From positions 1 through 64,000 of the forward strand of contig CAZCTC010000040.1 in NCBI GenBank assembly GCA_964501335.1: 64,000 nt of DNA, in the 5' to 3' direction. Positions 6,840-15,213 of the stretch are shown piece after piece. Positions within the stretch are counted from its first letter, which is position 1. The number at the start of each line of letters is the position of its first letter. Below the pieces are notes generated by a model that ran no database searches, had not been told where the DNA came from, and worked only from the letters and a program-made list of their open reading frames with translations. Position numbers and translations under genes: made by a program. Source of the DNA: CAZCTC01 sp964501335. Lineage in GTDB: Bacteria; Chloroflexota; Anaerolineae; B4-G1; SLSP01.

Positions 6840-9728
6840 ATGCCCAAAACGTATGTGTCTTTGGATTTGGAAACAACCGGCCTCAATGCGGATGGCGATG
6901 CGATTATTGAAGTTGGCGCGTTGCGGTTTCAGGGAGATCAGGAGCTGGAATCTTTCAGCACTTTTGTCAATCCCGGACGGGGCATTCCGCCTTTTATTAC
7001 CGAATTAACCGGGATTACCGATCTGGATGTGGCCGGAGCACCGCCGGCCCGTCGCGTGCTCCGCGATCTTACGACTTTTGTGGGGCGAGATACGGTCATC
7101 GGGCATAATGTGCAGTTCGATCTCGGTTTTCTGGCCCGCCACGGCGTTTTAACCTCTAATCCTTCTATCGATACCTTTGAACTGGCCGGGATTTTAGTCC
7201 CTCACGCCGGCCGATATTCCCTGGCCCATCTGGTCGATGAATTGGGGATTGATCTGCCTCCGCAGAACCATCGTGCGTTGGACGATGCACGGATGGCGAT
7301 GGCCCTTTTTAATGCTTTGATGGGACGGGCGGCGCAGCTGCCGTCTGATATGTTGCAGGAGATCGTGCGTCTGGGTGAGGCGATGCGCTGGCCGGCGGCG
7401 GCTTTCTTCCGGGATGGGCTTCAGATGAAGGCCCGACATGGCTTCAGCGGAGGGATTGGGGCACAGCTGGCGGCGCGCCGTGGGGGCGATGCTGCAGGGC
7501 CGCTTTTTCTGCAAGAGGAGCTGGCCGACCCCCTGGTGCCTCGCGATGAACCGTTGTTGCTCGATGAGACGCAGCTGCGGGGGTGGCTGGCGGCCGGTGG
7601 GCCGCTGGCGCGGGAGTTGCCCGGGTATGAACCGCGCCCCCAGCAGGAAGAGATGATGGCGGCAGTGGCTCAGGCCTTTAACGCGGGCCATCATTTGTTG
7701 GTGGAGGCCGGAACCGGGACCGGGAAGTCGATGGCTTATTTGATTCCGTCGCTGGCCTGGGCCGTGAGCAACGATCAGCGCGTGGTCGTTTCGACCAATA
7801 CGATCAATTTGCAGGAGCAGCTGGTGGAGAAAGATTTGCCGGCGCTGGCGAGCGCGTTGCCGTTGGAATTCCGGGCGGCGTTGCTCAAGGGGCGCTCTCA
7901 TTATCTCTGCCGGCGCCAGTTCCAGCTTTTACGTCAGCGGGGACCTTCGACTGATGAGGAGATCCGGGTGCTGGCCAAGATCCTGCTCTGGTTGCCCAAT
8001 ACGCTGGACGGCGACGGGGACGGGATTTTCCTGCCGACGCCGGGCGAGCGTGGGGTCTGGCGTACTATTTCTGCCGAGAATGAGCTGTGCGATCCGCAGA
8101 ACTGTCCCTTCTACCGTGATGAAGGTTGTTTCTTCTATCGGGCGCGGGCCCGGGCGGAAGGGGCGCATGTCTTGGTGATCAACCATGCGTTGCTGCTGGC
8201 CGATATGGCTTCCGAGAACCGGGTGTTGCCGGAATATGCCATGCTGGTGATCGATGAGGCGCACCATCTGGAGCGGGCGGCGACCGATGCGTTGCGGTTC
8301 AATGTGGAGCGGCAGCAGGTGCAGTTTTTGATTGAAACGCTGGTCGTGGATCGGCCCCATCTGCCTTCCCTGGTGGAAGAGGTGATGGGGGTGACCGAGC
8401 GGCTGCCGCGGAAGGCGATCGATATTTTCCGGGAGTATCTGGGCCGGATCGAGGATGCGGCCGGGCGCACCCGGTTGCAGATGCTGGAGTTTTTCGATGC
8501 GGTGGCCGAATTTTTGGAAGCGCACAAGACCGGCGGCGAGGATGCCTATGCGATTCGGCTGCGTCTGACCCAGTCGTTGCGGACCCAGCCGGGGTGGGAT
8601 GATGTGGAGATTGCCTGGGATCAGACGGCTCCTTCGCTTCATGCCTTGGTGGATGGATTGAACCGTTTAAGCCAGGCTTTGGAGGAGATTGCGGCGGTCG
8701 ATTCCGGAGATTGGGAGATCCCCCGGCTGCGGGTTTCCGGCGCGCTGCGGCAGCTGGGGGAGGTCGAATCGCAGCTGCACCATATGATTGCGGAGCCGGA
8801 GGCTAACGGGATTTACTGGCTGGAGTCGGAGCGCAACAGCGGGTTGTTGACGCTTAACTCAGTGCCGTTGAAGGTGGGACCGTTGATCCGCAAGCAGATT
8901 TTCGATAAGAACCGCTCGGTGATTATGACTTCGGCCACCTTGCGGGTGGCCGGTACGTTCGACTATATGCGGGAGCGGTTGGAAGCTACGGATGCCGATG
9001 AATTGACGGTGGGATCGCCTTTCGATTACGGTTCGTCCGCTTTGCTCTATCTGATTACGGATGTGCCCGAACCGGGTCAACCCGGCCACCAGAAGGCGGT
9101 GGAACGGACCTTGCAGTCGTTGTTCCAGGCGACGCAGGGACGAGGGATGGCGCTGTTCACGGCTTACAGCCAGTTACAAGCGACGGCGCAGGCTATCACC
9201 GGGCCTCTATCGCGCCAGCAGATCACGGTTTATACCCAGGGGACGGGGAGTTCGCGGGCGCAATTGCTGGAGAATTTCCGGCGGGGCAACCGGGCGGTTT
9301 TGTTGGGAACCCGTTCTTTCTGGGAAGGGGTGGATGTGGCCGGGGATGCCCTTTCCTGTCTGGCGATTGTGAAGCTGCCTTTTGATGTGCCCAACGATCC
9401 GGTGGTGGCAGCGCGGGCCGAAACTTACGACGATTCTTTCAATGCTTATATGGTGCCTGAGGCCATTTTGCGTTTTATGCAGGGGTTTGGGCGGTTGATC
9501 CGGACTCGTTCGGACCGCGGGATTGTGGTGGTGCTCGATCGACGGCTGGTGACCAAGGCTTACGGCAAGCGGTTCCTGGATTCATTGCCGGGGCCGGCGG
9601 TGCGGAAGGGAACGGCGGAAGCTTTGTCGGCGATTGCGGCTAAGTGGCTGGCGGGAGAGCCGTTGCCGCCGGTCGATCCGGAGGCGCCGCGGCCGCGGGT
9701 CCCGGTTTTTGAAGAACCCCCATGGTGA
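6840..9728 (+). CDS. dinG: DnaQ-type exonuclease fused to DinG-type helicase
   Basis: A 962-residue fusion. Residues 1-170 are a DEDDh exonuclease: S-L-D-L-E-T-T-G-L, G-H-N-V-Q-F-D and H-R-A-L-D-D-A. From about 250 onward is an XPD/DinG superfamily 2 helicase: Walker A A-G-T-G-T-G-K-S (about 288), V-I-D-E-A-H-H (about 471), T-R-S-F-W-E-G-V-D and Q-G-F-G-R-L-I-R-T. Four cysteines between motifs I and II (Y-L-C, then L-C-D-P-Q-N-C and D-E-G-C) are spaced as an iron-sulfur cluster, unlike Bacillus-type DinG, which lacks it. The architecture suggests 5'-3' unwinding coupled to 3'-5' trimming in DNA repair; that coupling is inference. Confidence 0.9.
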   Translation: MPKTYVSLDLETTGLNADGDAIIEVGALRFQGDQELESFSTFVNPGRGIPPFITELTGITDLDVAGAPPARRVLRDLTTFVGRDTVIGHNVQFDLGFLARHGVLTSNPSIDTFELAGILVPHAGRYSLAHLVDELGIDLPPQNHRALDDARMAMALFNALMGRAAQLPSDMLQEIVRLGEAMRWPAAAFFRDGLQMKARHGFSGGIGAQLAARRGGDAAGPLFLQEELADPLVPRDEPLLLDETQLRGWLAAGGPLARELPGYEPRPQQEEMMAAVAQAFNAGHHLLVEAGTGTGKSMAYLIPSLAWAVSNDQRVVVSTNTINLQEQLVEKDLPALASALPLEFRAALLKGRSHYLCRRQFQLLRQRGPSTDEEIRVLAKILLWLPNTLDGDGDGIFLPTPGERGVWRTISAENELCDPQNCPFYRDEGCFFYRARARAEGAHVLVINHALLLADMASENRVLPEYAMLVIDEAHHLERAATDALRFNVERQQVQFLIETLVVDRPHLPSLVEEVMGVTERLPRKAIDIFREYLGRIEDAAGRTRLQMLEFFDAVAEFLEAHKTGGEDAYAIRLRLTQSLRTQPGWDDVEIAWDQTAPSLHALVDGLNRLSQALEEIAAVDSGDWEIPRLRVSGALRQLGEVESQLHHMIAEPEANGIYWLESERNSGLLTLNSVPLKVGPLIRKQIFDKNRSVIMTSATLRVAGTFDYMRERLEATDADELTVGSPFDYGSSALLYLITDVPEPGQPGHQKAVERTLQSLFQATQGRGMALFTAYSQLQATAQAITGPLSRQQITVYTQGTGSSRAQLLENFRRGNRAVLLGTRSFWEGVDVAGDALSCLAIVKLPFDVPNDPVVAARAETYDDSFNAYMVPEAILRFMQGFGRLIRTRSDRGIVVVLDRRLVTKAYGKRFLDSLPGPAVRKGTAEALSAIAAKWLAGEPLPPVDPEAPRPRVPVFEEPPW

Positions 9729-9736
9729 TAATTTTT

Positions 9737-9765
9737 ATATGTTCGCACTGACAGTGCGAACATAT
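9737..9765. repeat. Short palindrome upstream of plsX
   Basis: A 14-bp perfect inverted repeat (ATATGTTCGCACTG) around a single A lies between the helicase stop and plsX. It could be a weak terminator or an operator; there is no long T-run. A FapR-like operator was considered, but the sequence does not match one I know. Confidence 0.5.
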
Positions 9766-9792
9766 CTCTAAAAATCGAGCGGAGGATAAAGT

Positions 9793-10839
9793 ATGCGCAT
9801 CGTGGTCGATGCTTTTGGTTCCGATGAACGGCCGGGGCCGGATGTGGCCGGGGCGGTGATGGCGGCGCGGGAACTGGGCGATGAGATCATTTTGGTCGGC
9901 CCCGAGGAAGAGACCCGCCGTGAGCTGGCCAAACACAATGTCGAAGGCCTTAACATTCGCATTGTCCATGCTCCGGACGTGATGGCGATGGATGAGCATT
10001 CGGATGCGGTGCGTACGAAGAAGGATTCTTCGATTCGGGTGGGGATGCGGATGGTCAAGGAAGGGCAGGCCGATGCTTTTGTGTCGGCCGGGAATACGAT
10101 CGCCTGTCTGGCTTCGGCGCTGTTTGATCTGGGGCGCATTCGCACTGCCGGGGGGCGTATCGATCGCCCGGCGCTGGCCTCGATCTATCCGGTGGCGTTT
10201 CAACCGGTGCTGGCGCTGGATATGGGGGCGACGGCCGATGTCCAGCCGGAATATCTATTGCAATTTGCGCGTATGGGCGTGATCTATGCCGAGAAGGTGA
10301 TGGGGATTAAAAATCCGCGGGTGGCGTTGCTGGCCAACGGGGAAGAAGCGGAAAAGGGGTCGATGACCGTGCGGGACTCCTTTCACCTTTTCCAGGAGAG
10401 CGGTTTGAATTTCGTGGGCAATGTAGAGCCCAAGGAGATCAGCCGGGGCGCCACGGATGTGGTGGTGACCGACGGCTTTACCGGCAATGTGATGCTCAAG
10501 ACGACGGAAGCGGTGGCTTCTTTTATCGGGCGGCTGGTGAAGCGCGAATTGCTGGGGGGCCCTTTGGGCAAGGTTGGATTGGTGCTGTTGGTGCCGGCGT
10601 TGATTGTGGCCTTGCCGGCCTTGTTGGCCTGGGGGCCGGCGATTCGGACCATTATGCGTCGGGTGGATTATGCCGAATATGGCGGTGGATTGTTGTTGGG
10701 GGTGGACGGCGTGGTGATTGTCGGGCATGGCCGTTCCAATGCCAAAGCGATCCGCAGTGCGATTCGCCAGGCCCATCAAGCTGTTGAGGCGCAGATCGTG
10801 CCGACGATCAAAGCCGGGCTGGAAACTGTCGGGAAATAA
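9793..10839 (+). CDS. plsX: Phosphate acyltransferase PlsX
   Basis: A 348-residue PlsX, which converts acyl-ACP plus phosphate to acyl-phosphate, the first committed step of glycerophospholipid synthesis by the PlsX/PlsY route. The N-terminus reads M-R-I-V-V-D-A-F-G-S-D, close to the family's V-D-A-M-G-G-D. S-A-G-N-T-I-A, G-R-I-D-R-P-A-L-A and the C-terminal D-Y-A-E-Y-G-G with L-L-G-V-D-G-V-V-I-V-G-H-G are diagnostic. GGAGG lies 8 bp upstream of the ATG. The next gene is fabF, the common phospholipid/fatty-acid pairing. Confidence 0.93.
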   Translation: MRIVVDAFGSDERPGPDVAGAVMAARELGDEIILVGPEEETRRELAKHNVEGLNIRIVHAPDVMAMDEHSDAVRTKKDSSIRVGMRMVKEGQADAFVSAGNTIACLASALFDLGRIRTAGGRIDRPALASIYPVAFQPVLALDMGATADVQPEYLLQFARMGVIYAEKVMGIKNPRVALLANGEEAEKGSMTVRDSFHLFQESGLNFVGNVEPKEISRGATDVVVTDGFTGNVMLKTTEAVASFIGRLVKRELLGGPLGKVGLVLLVPALIVALPALLAWGPAIRTIMRRVDYAEYGGGLLLGVDGVVIVGHGRSNAKAIRSAIRQAHQAVEAQIVPTIKAGLETVGK

Positions 10840-10866
10840 ATCCGGAAAATGTGAGAGATAGAAGCG

Positions 10867-10904
10867 CATTGTGTCGGCGACTTTCCGAAGTCGCCGACAC
10901 AATG
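10867..10904. repeat. Perfect 17-bp stem hairpin between plsX and fabF
   Basis: CATTGTGTCGGCGACTT is followed by loop TCCG and the exact complement, and then by AACAAAAACAAATCTC. It is the first of two hairpins 26 bp apart in this intergenic region. Confidence 0.65.
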
Positions 10905-10930
10905 AACAAAAACAAATCTCTTTGCTTGTT

Positions 10931-10964
10931 TATTTTCGCCCGCCGTTTAAGGCGGGCGAAAATA
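10931..10964 (+). repeat. Perfect 14-bp stem hairpin upstream of fabF
   Basis: TATTTTCGCCCGCC is followed by loop GTTTAA and the exact complement. It ends 12 bp before the fabF Shine-Dalgarno, so if transcribed it could affect fabF translation. Flanks (CTCTTTGCTTGTTT before) match the dispersed palindrome family. Confidence 0.6.
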
Positions 10965-10993
10965 TGAATCCAGCAGAAGGAGTGAGAAGCTGC

Positions 10994-12241
10994 ATGGGAG
11001 AGCGCATTCGAGTGGTTATTACCGGCATGGGGATGCTCAGTCCTTTGGGCCTGACTCTTCAGGAGAGCTGGGAGGGTTTACAGCAGGGTCGTTCCGGCGT
11101 GGGTCCAGTTACTTTGTTTGACTCATCAACGCTGCCGGTGCATATAGCTGGAGAGGTGAAGGGGTTCGATCCCGCCCGGTATATGAATCCTAAGGAAGCC
11201 CGGCGGATGGCGCGTTGTTCTCAGATGGCGCTGGCGGCGGCGCAAGAAGCCGTTGCGGATTCCGGGCTGGCGGTTCCGATGGTCGATGCGGAACGGGCTG
11301 GGGTGGCTATCGGGGTTGGGATGGGCGGATTGGAATGGGCGCTGGAGCATTCGCGCAAGTTCTGGAAGCAGGGTTTATTGGGGGCCAGTCCTTTTGCGCT
11401 TGTTTCGGCGTTGCCGAGCATGCCTTCTTACCATGTCAGTTTGTGGACCGGGGCCAAGGGACCGGTGACCACGCCGGTAGCGGCCTGTGCCAGCGGCAGT
11501 CAGGCCATTGGGGAAGCGGCCGAGTTGATCCGGCATGGCCGTGCCGATGTGATGATTGCAGGAGGGACGGAGGCGCTGGTAGCGGAGATTCCGCTCTCCG
11601 GGTTTGTGGTGATGGGGGCACTTTCAAAACGCAACGATGAACCCGAGCGGGCCAGCCGGCCTTTCGATAAGGAGCGGGACGGCTTTGTTTTCTCGGAGGG
11701 CGCCGGGGTGATGGTTTTGGAGCGGCTGGAGGTGGCGCTGGCCCGGGGAGCGCGGATCTACGGCGAGGTGTTGGGCTATGCTTCGTCGTCGGATGCCTAT
11801 CATATTGCGCAGCCCGATCCGGAAGGGATGGGGGCGCAACGGGCGATGCGCTGGGCTTTGGAGGATGCCGGGGTGGCTCCGGAGGAGATCGATTATATCA
11901 ATGCCCATGGAACCGGCACGCCGATCAACGATCCGATTGAGACCTATGCGATCAAGCAGGTATTTGGGCGGCGGGCCTATCAGATTCCGATCAGTTCGAG
12001 CAAGTCGATGATCGGGCATGCGATGGGCGCGGCCGGGGCGATTGAGTCGATTGCGACGGTGAAGATGTTGGGTGAGGGGCAGGTCAATCCGACGATCAAT
12101 CTGGAGGATCCCGACCCGGCCTGCGATCTGGATTATGTGCCGTTAAAGGGGCGGGCGCGGTCGATGCAGCTGGCGTTGAAGAATGCCTTCGGGCTGGGCG
12201 GGCAGAATGCCTGTCTGGTATTGAAGCGGTGGAATCCATAG
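10994..12241 (+). CDS. fabF: 3-oxoacyl-ACP synthase II (KAS II)
   Basis: A 415-residue condensing enzyme of type II fatty-acid synthesis. The thiolase-fold Cys-His-His triad is present: Cys165 in A-A-C-A-S-G-S, His305 in N-A-H-G-T-G-T and His342 in I-G-H-A-M-G-A. The Cys motif is A-C-A-S-G rather than the usual A-C-A-T-G. The start was placed at 10994 because the protein then begins M-G-E-R-I-R-V-V-I-T-G-M-G, the standard KAS II N-terminus, with AAGGAG 12 bp upstream. Upstream in-frame ATGs would translate through the palindrome. It probably forms a unit with plsX. Confidence 0.92.
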   Translation: MGERIRVVITGMGMLSPLGLTLQESWEGLQQGRSGVGPVTLFDSSTLPVHIAGEVKGFDPARYMNPKEARRMARCSQMALAAAQEAVADSGLAVPMVDAERAGVAIGVGMGGLEWALEHSRKFWKQGLLGASPFALVSALPSMPSYHVSLWTGAKGPVTTPVAACASGSQAIGEAAELIRHGRADVMIAGGTEALVAEIPLSGFVVMGALSKRNDEPERASRPFDKERDGFVFSEGAGVMVLERLEVALARGARIYGEVLGYASSSDAYHIAQPDPEGMGAQRAMRWALEDAGVAPEEIDYINAHGTGTPINDPIETYAIKQVFGRRAYQIPISSSKSMIGHAMGAAGAIESIATVKMLGEGQVNPTINLEDPDPACDLDYVPLKGRARSMQLALKNAFGLGGQNACLVLKRWNP

Positions 12242-12281
12242 ATGGTTTACGTTAAGAATTTTATGAAAGGGCAGATTATCC

Positions 12282-13016
12282 ATGCGTTTGATCAGTAACA
12301 AATCTTATATTGAAAAACGGGAAAAAATCGGGTTGTGGGCGGCCATGTCAGGTATCGTTTGTCTGATGGGGGCGTTGTTCCTTACCATGTTTGATCCTTC
12401 CCAGGGGACTATCCTTACCCAGGATAATGTATTTTGGATCACGATGGCGTTGATTGCTGTCGGTTTTCTGGCCTCAAATATCGGCAATTTTTATGGGGAG
12501 TGGTTTGCGGGCGACGATGCGCCTTATAAGAAGATGCCAGCCGCGTTGAAGATGCTTGACGATCATTATACGTTGTTGATGTATAAGGAGCCTTTGCCCT
12601 TTGTCCTGGTCGATCCGGGCGGCGTGACGGTATTGACCGTCAAGACACAGCGGGGCGATATTGTGTATCAGGACAACAAGTGGCGGCATCGGGAGAAGTT
12701 TGGGTTATTTCAGCGGATGATCGGGCGGGAGTCGTTGGGCAAGCCCGATCTGGATTCGGCAGACAATGTGGAGCGGATGCGCAAGATTCTGGCGAAGCGC
12801 TTGCCGGAAGGGGTCGAGGTGCCGGTGCAGGGGGTGGTGTTCTTTTCCCATCCCGAGGCAAAGTTGCAATTGATCAATCCACCGGTGCCGGGTTTCTCGT
12901 CCACGAAGAACAAATTTCCGGCCTGGATGCGGGAAGCGGGGCGCCGGCCGGCTCTCTCTCCGGAAGCCCGGGCGGCTTTGGAGAAGGCGTTGGGGCTGGA
13001 TGCGGCGGAGAAGTAA
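12282..13016 (+). CDS. Membrane protein with NERD-like domain
   Basis: A 244-residue protein with two predicted membrane helices (about residues 17-38 and 48-70), followed by a soluble domain. The stretch L-D-D-H-Y-T-L-L, P-F-V-L-V-D-P-G-G-V-T-V-L-T-V-K and G-D-I-V-Y-Q-D-N-K-W-R resembles the NERD (nuclease-related) fold, with the Asp and the beta-strand T-V-K in plausible positions. Whether the nuclease residues are complete cannot be judged. The last 30 residues are charged and may form a helix. It is 40 bp downstream of fabF on the same strand, but the functional link is unclear. Confidence 0.6.
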   Translation: MRLISNKSYIEKREKIGLWAAMSGIVCLMGALFLTMFDPSQGTILTQDNVFWITMALIAVGFLASNIGNFYGEWFAGDDAPYKKMPAALKMLDDHYTLLMYKEPLPFVLVDPGGVTVLTVKTQRGDIVYQDNKWRHREKFGLFQRMIGRESLGKPDLDSADNVERMRKILAKRLPEGVEVPVQGVVFFSHPEAKLQLINPPVPGFSSTKNKFPAWMREAGRRPALSPEARAALEKALGLDAAEK

Positions 13017-13068
13017 GAAAGAGATTTCACCACAGAGCTTGTGTCGCCAGGGCGGTTCTGGAAAAGCT

Positions 13069-13104
13069 ATGATTTCGTGCGCCTTCTGAGGCGCACGAAA
13101 TCAT
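13069..13104 (-). repeat. 36-bp palindromic element (16-4-16)
   Basis: ATGATTTCGTGCGCCT is followed by loop TCTG and the exact complement. On the minus strand the element shows family flanks (GAGAGTTTTTTTGTTG before, AGCTTTTCCAGAACCGCC after). It closely matches the copy at 62792-62827 except for paired stem changes. Confidence 0.75.
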
Positions 13105-13154
13105 CAACAAAAAAACTCTCTTCTCCCATTCCGTGCGGTGTATCGGATCGGGAT

Positions 13155-13190
13155 AAAAAAACACCCGCCTTTTCAGGCGGGCGTTTTTTT
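13155..13190. terminator. Bidirectional terminator between convergent genes
   Basis: A seven-A run, a stem ACCCGCCT/AGGCGGG and a seven-T run form a hairpin with one mismatch and loop TTTC. It can terminate both the NERD-like gene (plus) and the SPFH gene (minus). Confidence 0.75.
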
Positions 13191-13201
13191 TGTTTTGAGG
13201 G

Positions 13202-14260
13202 TTACGGCTTGAGGCCCTTCAGTTTGGCTTCCCACTTGGCTGTGAGGCGGTTGTAGGTGTCCTCGCTGATCTTGCCGGTGGCCAGCTGCGTATCCAGGTT
13301 ATCCAGCAGGGCCTGGATTTCGTCCGGAGTGGTGGGATTGGCGGGAGCAGCCGGGGTGGCGGCGGGAGTTCCGGCGGCCGGGGTCTGCGGCTGTCCGCCG
13401 GCCGGACGCTGGGTGGCGCCGCTGACCATCTGGGCCATGGCGGCTCCGAGGCCGAGCCCGGCGCCGAGTTCCACGCCGGTGGCCGTCGCGCCGCCGCCGC
13501 CGGGTTTATTGGCGACATCGCGCATGGCCTGGGCCGTCTGGTATTGCATGTAGGCGTTCATATCGCCGATGGCTCCCATGGAGGCACGGGCGTCAATGGC
13601 CTTGGCGGTCTCTTCAGTAGGGGAGATCGATTCGATATAGAACGACGTCAGCGTGACGCCGCGGCTGGCAAATTCTTCAGCGGCTTTGGCCCGCACGCCG
13701 GTGGAGATCTCTTCGGCAAAGGCTGCCATCTGGATGACGGAGCGGTTCAGTTCACCGAAGATATCCATCAGCTTGGTGAGGATGATGCTGCGGAAGAAGC
13801 CTTCAATATCGCGGGTCGAGTAAAGGTTCTGCGTGCCGACGATCTTGGCGACGAAGAGCTGCGGGTCGGTGATTTGCAGGGCGTAGGTGCCATGGCCGAT
13901 GATCCGGGCCATGCCCAGGATGGGATCCTGGATGGTGATCGGTTGGGGAGTGCCCCATTTCATATCGGTCAGTTCCCGCAGTGTGACGAAGTAAACTTCG
14001 GCTTTGAAGGGGGTCTGGCCGGAGAAGACTTTGCCGATCAGGTTGACGAGCAGGGGGACATTGGCAGTAGTCAGGGTGTGGCGTCCCGGCCCGAAGACAT
14101 CGAGGGCCTTGCCGTCGCGGAAGAAGATCGCGGCCTGCGCTTCGCGGACGATCAGCTGGCTGCCGATCCGAAAATCACCGGATCCCTGTTCAGGGAAGCG
14201 GTGCACCATTTCCTGACGACCTTCATCCATGTATTCGATGATATCAAAAACGCGCGACAT
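13202..14260 (-). CDS. SPFH-domain protein, YdjI/virion-core-like
   Basis: A 352-residue protein of the SPFH/YdjI group (membrane-associated scaffold proteins related to stomatin and flotillin). Residues 1-250 carry the SPFH fold: I-G-S-Q-L-I-V-R-E-A-Q, G-P-G-R-H-T-L-T-T-A-N-V-P, P-I-T-I-Q-D-P and the L-N-R-S-V-I region. A Gly/Ala/Pro-rich linker (about 250-300) leads to a C-terminal SHOCT-like helix pair (I-Q-A-L-L-D-N-L-D-T-Q-L and G-K-I-S-E-D-T-Y). There is no N-terminal membrane helix. AGGAGG precedes the ATG. It follows a small helical protein by 36 bp, probably as one operon. The cellular role is not known. Confidence 0.8.
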   Translation of the reverse strand: MSRVFDIIEYMDEGRQEMVHRFPEQGSGDFRIGSQLIVREAQAAIFFRDGKALDVFGPGRHTLTTANVPLLVNLIGKVFSGQTPFKAEVYFVTLRELTDMKWGTPQPITIQDPILGMARIIGHGTYALQITDPQLFVAKIVGTQNLYSTRDIEGFFRSIILTKLMDIFGELNRSVIQMAAFAEEISTGVRAKAAEEFASRGVTLTSFYIESISPTEETAKAIDARASMGAIGDMNAYMQYQTAQAMRDVANKPGGGGATATGVELGAGLGLGAAMAQMVSGATQRPAGGQPQTPAAGTPAATPAAPANPTTPDEIQALLDNLDTQLATGKISEDTYNRLTAKWEAKLKGLKP

Positions 14261-14296
14261 TTTATTTTTGCCTCCTTAAGCAAATCGTGACGCGAA

Positions 14297-14839
14297 TTAA
14301 AGGCTGGGCCCCGAGGCGATATCCGCAGCGTTGTTGAGGAATTCGCGGCGCCGGTCGAAGGTGGAATTGGCTTCGCGGGCGAGATCTCGGATGGTGCGCA
14401 GCAGCGAGGGGAGTTCTTCTCCCATCAGCCCGTCGCGGGCGTGTTGAATGGCAGCCTCGATGCGTTCCACATAGTCCAACAGGGAGACGTCGAATTGATA
14501 GACGCGATCGAGATCATCTTCTTTCACGCGGACGGCATCGAAGAAGCCGCCGTAGCCGTAAGAAGCGGTGCGGACCCGATCGATGAAGGTTTGAAGCTGG
14601 GTGGCGGCGCTGCCGGTGTCGTTAAGTAAGGCAATTTTGCCTGCGCCAATCATGTCGGTCTGGAGGCTGTCCAGCTGGGTCTTGGCCGTGCGCATGCGGG
14701 CGGCGATGGTTTCGCGCAATAGTTTGTCGGCTTCGCGGCGCAACTCCTTTTGCTTGTAACCTTTGTAGCCGGGGACGATATCAGAAATGCCCCGCTCCAG
14801 GCCGAACATATTTTCCTTGATCCTGTCCAGTAAGCTCAT
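14297..14839 (-). CDS. Small helical protein paired with SPFH gene
   Basis: About 180 residues, not assigned to a family. It is strongly helical, with charged heptad-like stretches (Y-K-Q-K-E-L-R-R-E-A-D-K-L-L and M-R-T-A-K-T-Q-L-D-S-L) and a glycine patch Y-G-Y-G-G-F-F-D-A in the middle. No signal peptide or membrane segment is seen. The start at 14839 (M-S-L-L-D-R-I-K-E-N-M-F) is chosen over one further upstream because GGAGGA sits 7 bp before it. It is directly upstream of the SPFH gene and probably co-transcribed, suggesting a partner or adaptor of that membrane scaffold; this is inference from context. Confidence 0.65.
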   Translation of the reverse strand: MSLLDRIKENMFGLERGISDIVPGYKGYKQKELRREADKLLRETIAARMRTAKTQLDSLQTDMIGAGKIALLNDTGSAATQLQTFIDRVRTASYGYGGFFDAVRVKEDDLDRVYQFDVSLLDYVERIEAAIQHARDGLMGEELPSLLRTIRDLAREANSTFDRRREFLNNAADIASGPSL

Positions 14840-14954
14840 AGTTTTCCTCCTGAGATCTAAATAACTGCCGACCGGGTCCCCAGATGGTAATGACAGGCAA
14901 GACAAGGCAATCCTGATCTGGGGGGCTTAATCACTATACGCATTTAACGCCTTC

Positions 14955-14963
14955 ATTGTAGCA
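14955..14963 (-). promoter_or_regulatory. Extended -10 promoter for the SPFH unit
   Basis: The minus strand reads TGCTACAAT about 115 bp upstream of the small-protein start. A TTGACA further upstream is 26 bp away, too far for a normal spacer. The same TATGCTACAAT string occurs upstream of the DUF4240 gene. Confidence 0.5.
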
Positions 14964-15213
14964 TAATTTGGTTAAGAGAAAAGGATTGTCAAGGGGGGGG
15001 ATCTATTTATCGATATGTTTTCTGCTCTGTATAGGGGGGTAGCGTCCCGCACAAGGCTTTGGTTCGGCTTGAAGCGACGCGCGGGAGGGGAAGGGAGTTT
15101 TTTGTTTCTTATGTTTTCGGCGGCTTTTTCAAGCCGCCGAAAACATGGATCTTTTTTCTGCTTTTTGAGGGCTGGTTCCTGTGGGCGAAAAAGCAGTTTG
15201 CGTCAGGATTGGG
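14964..15213. other. Non-coding region with one palindromic element
   Basis: Together with the promoter above, this 250-bp stretch separates the SPFH unit from the end of the giant secreted-protein gene. It holds a G-run, the degenerate CGTCCCGC...GCGACGCGCGGGA flank and the 36-bp palindrome. No gene was seen. Confidence 0.6.
15111..15146 (+). repeat. 36-bp palindromic element (16-4-16)
   Basis: ATGTTTTCGGCGGCTT is followed by loop TTTC and the exact complement. Upstream is GCGACGCGCGGGAGGGG with GGGAGTTTTTTG, and downstream is GGATCTTTTTTC, matching the other copies. Confidence 0.75.
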
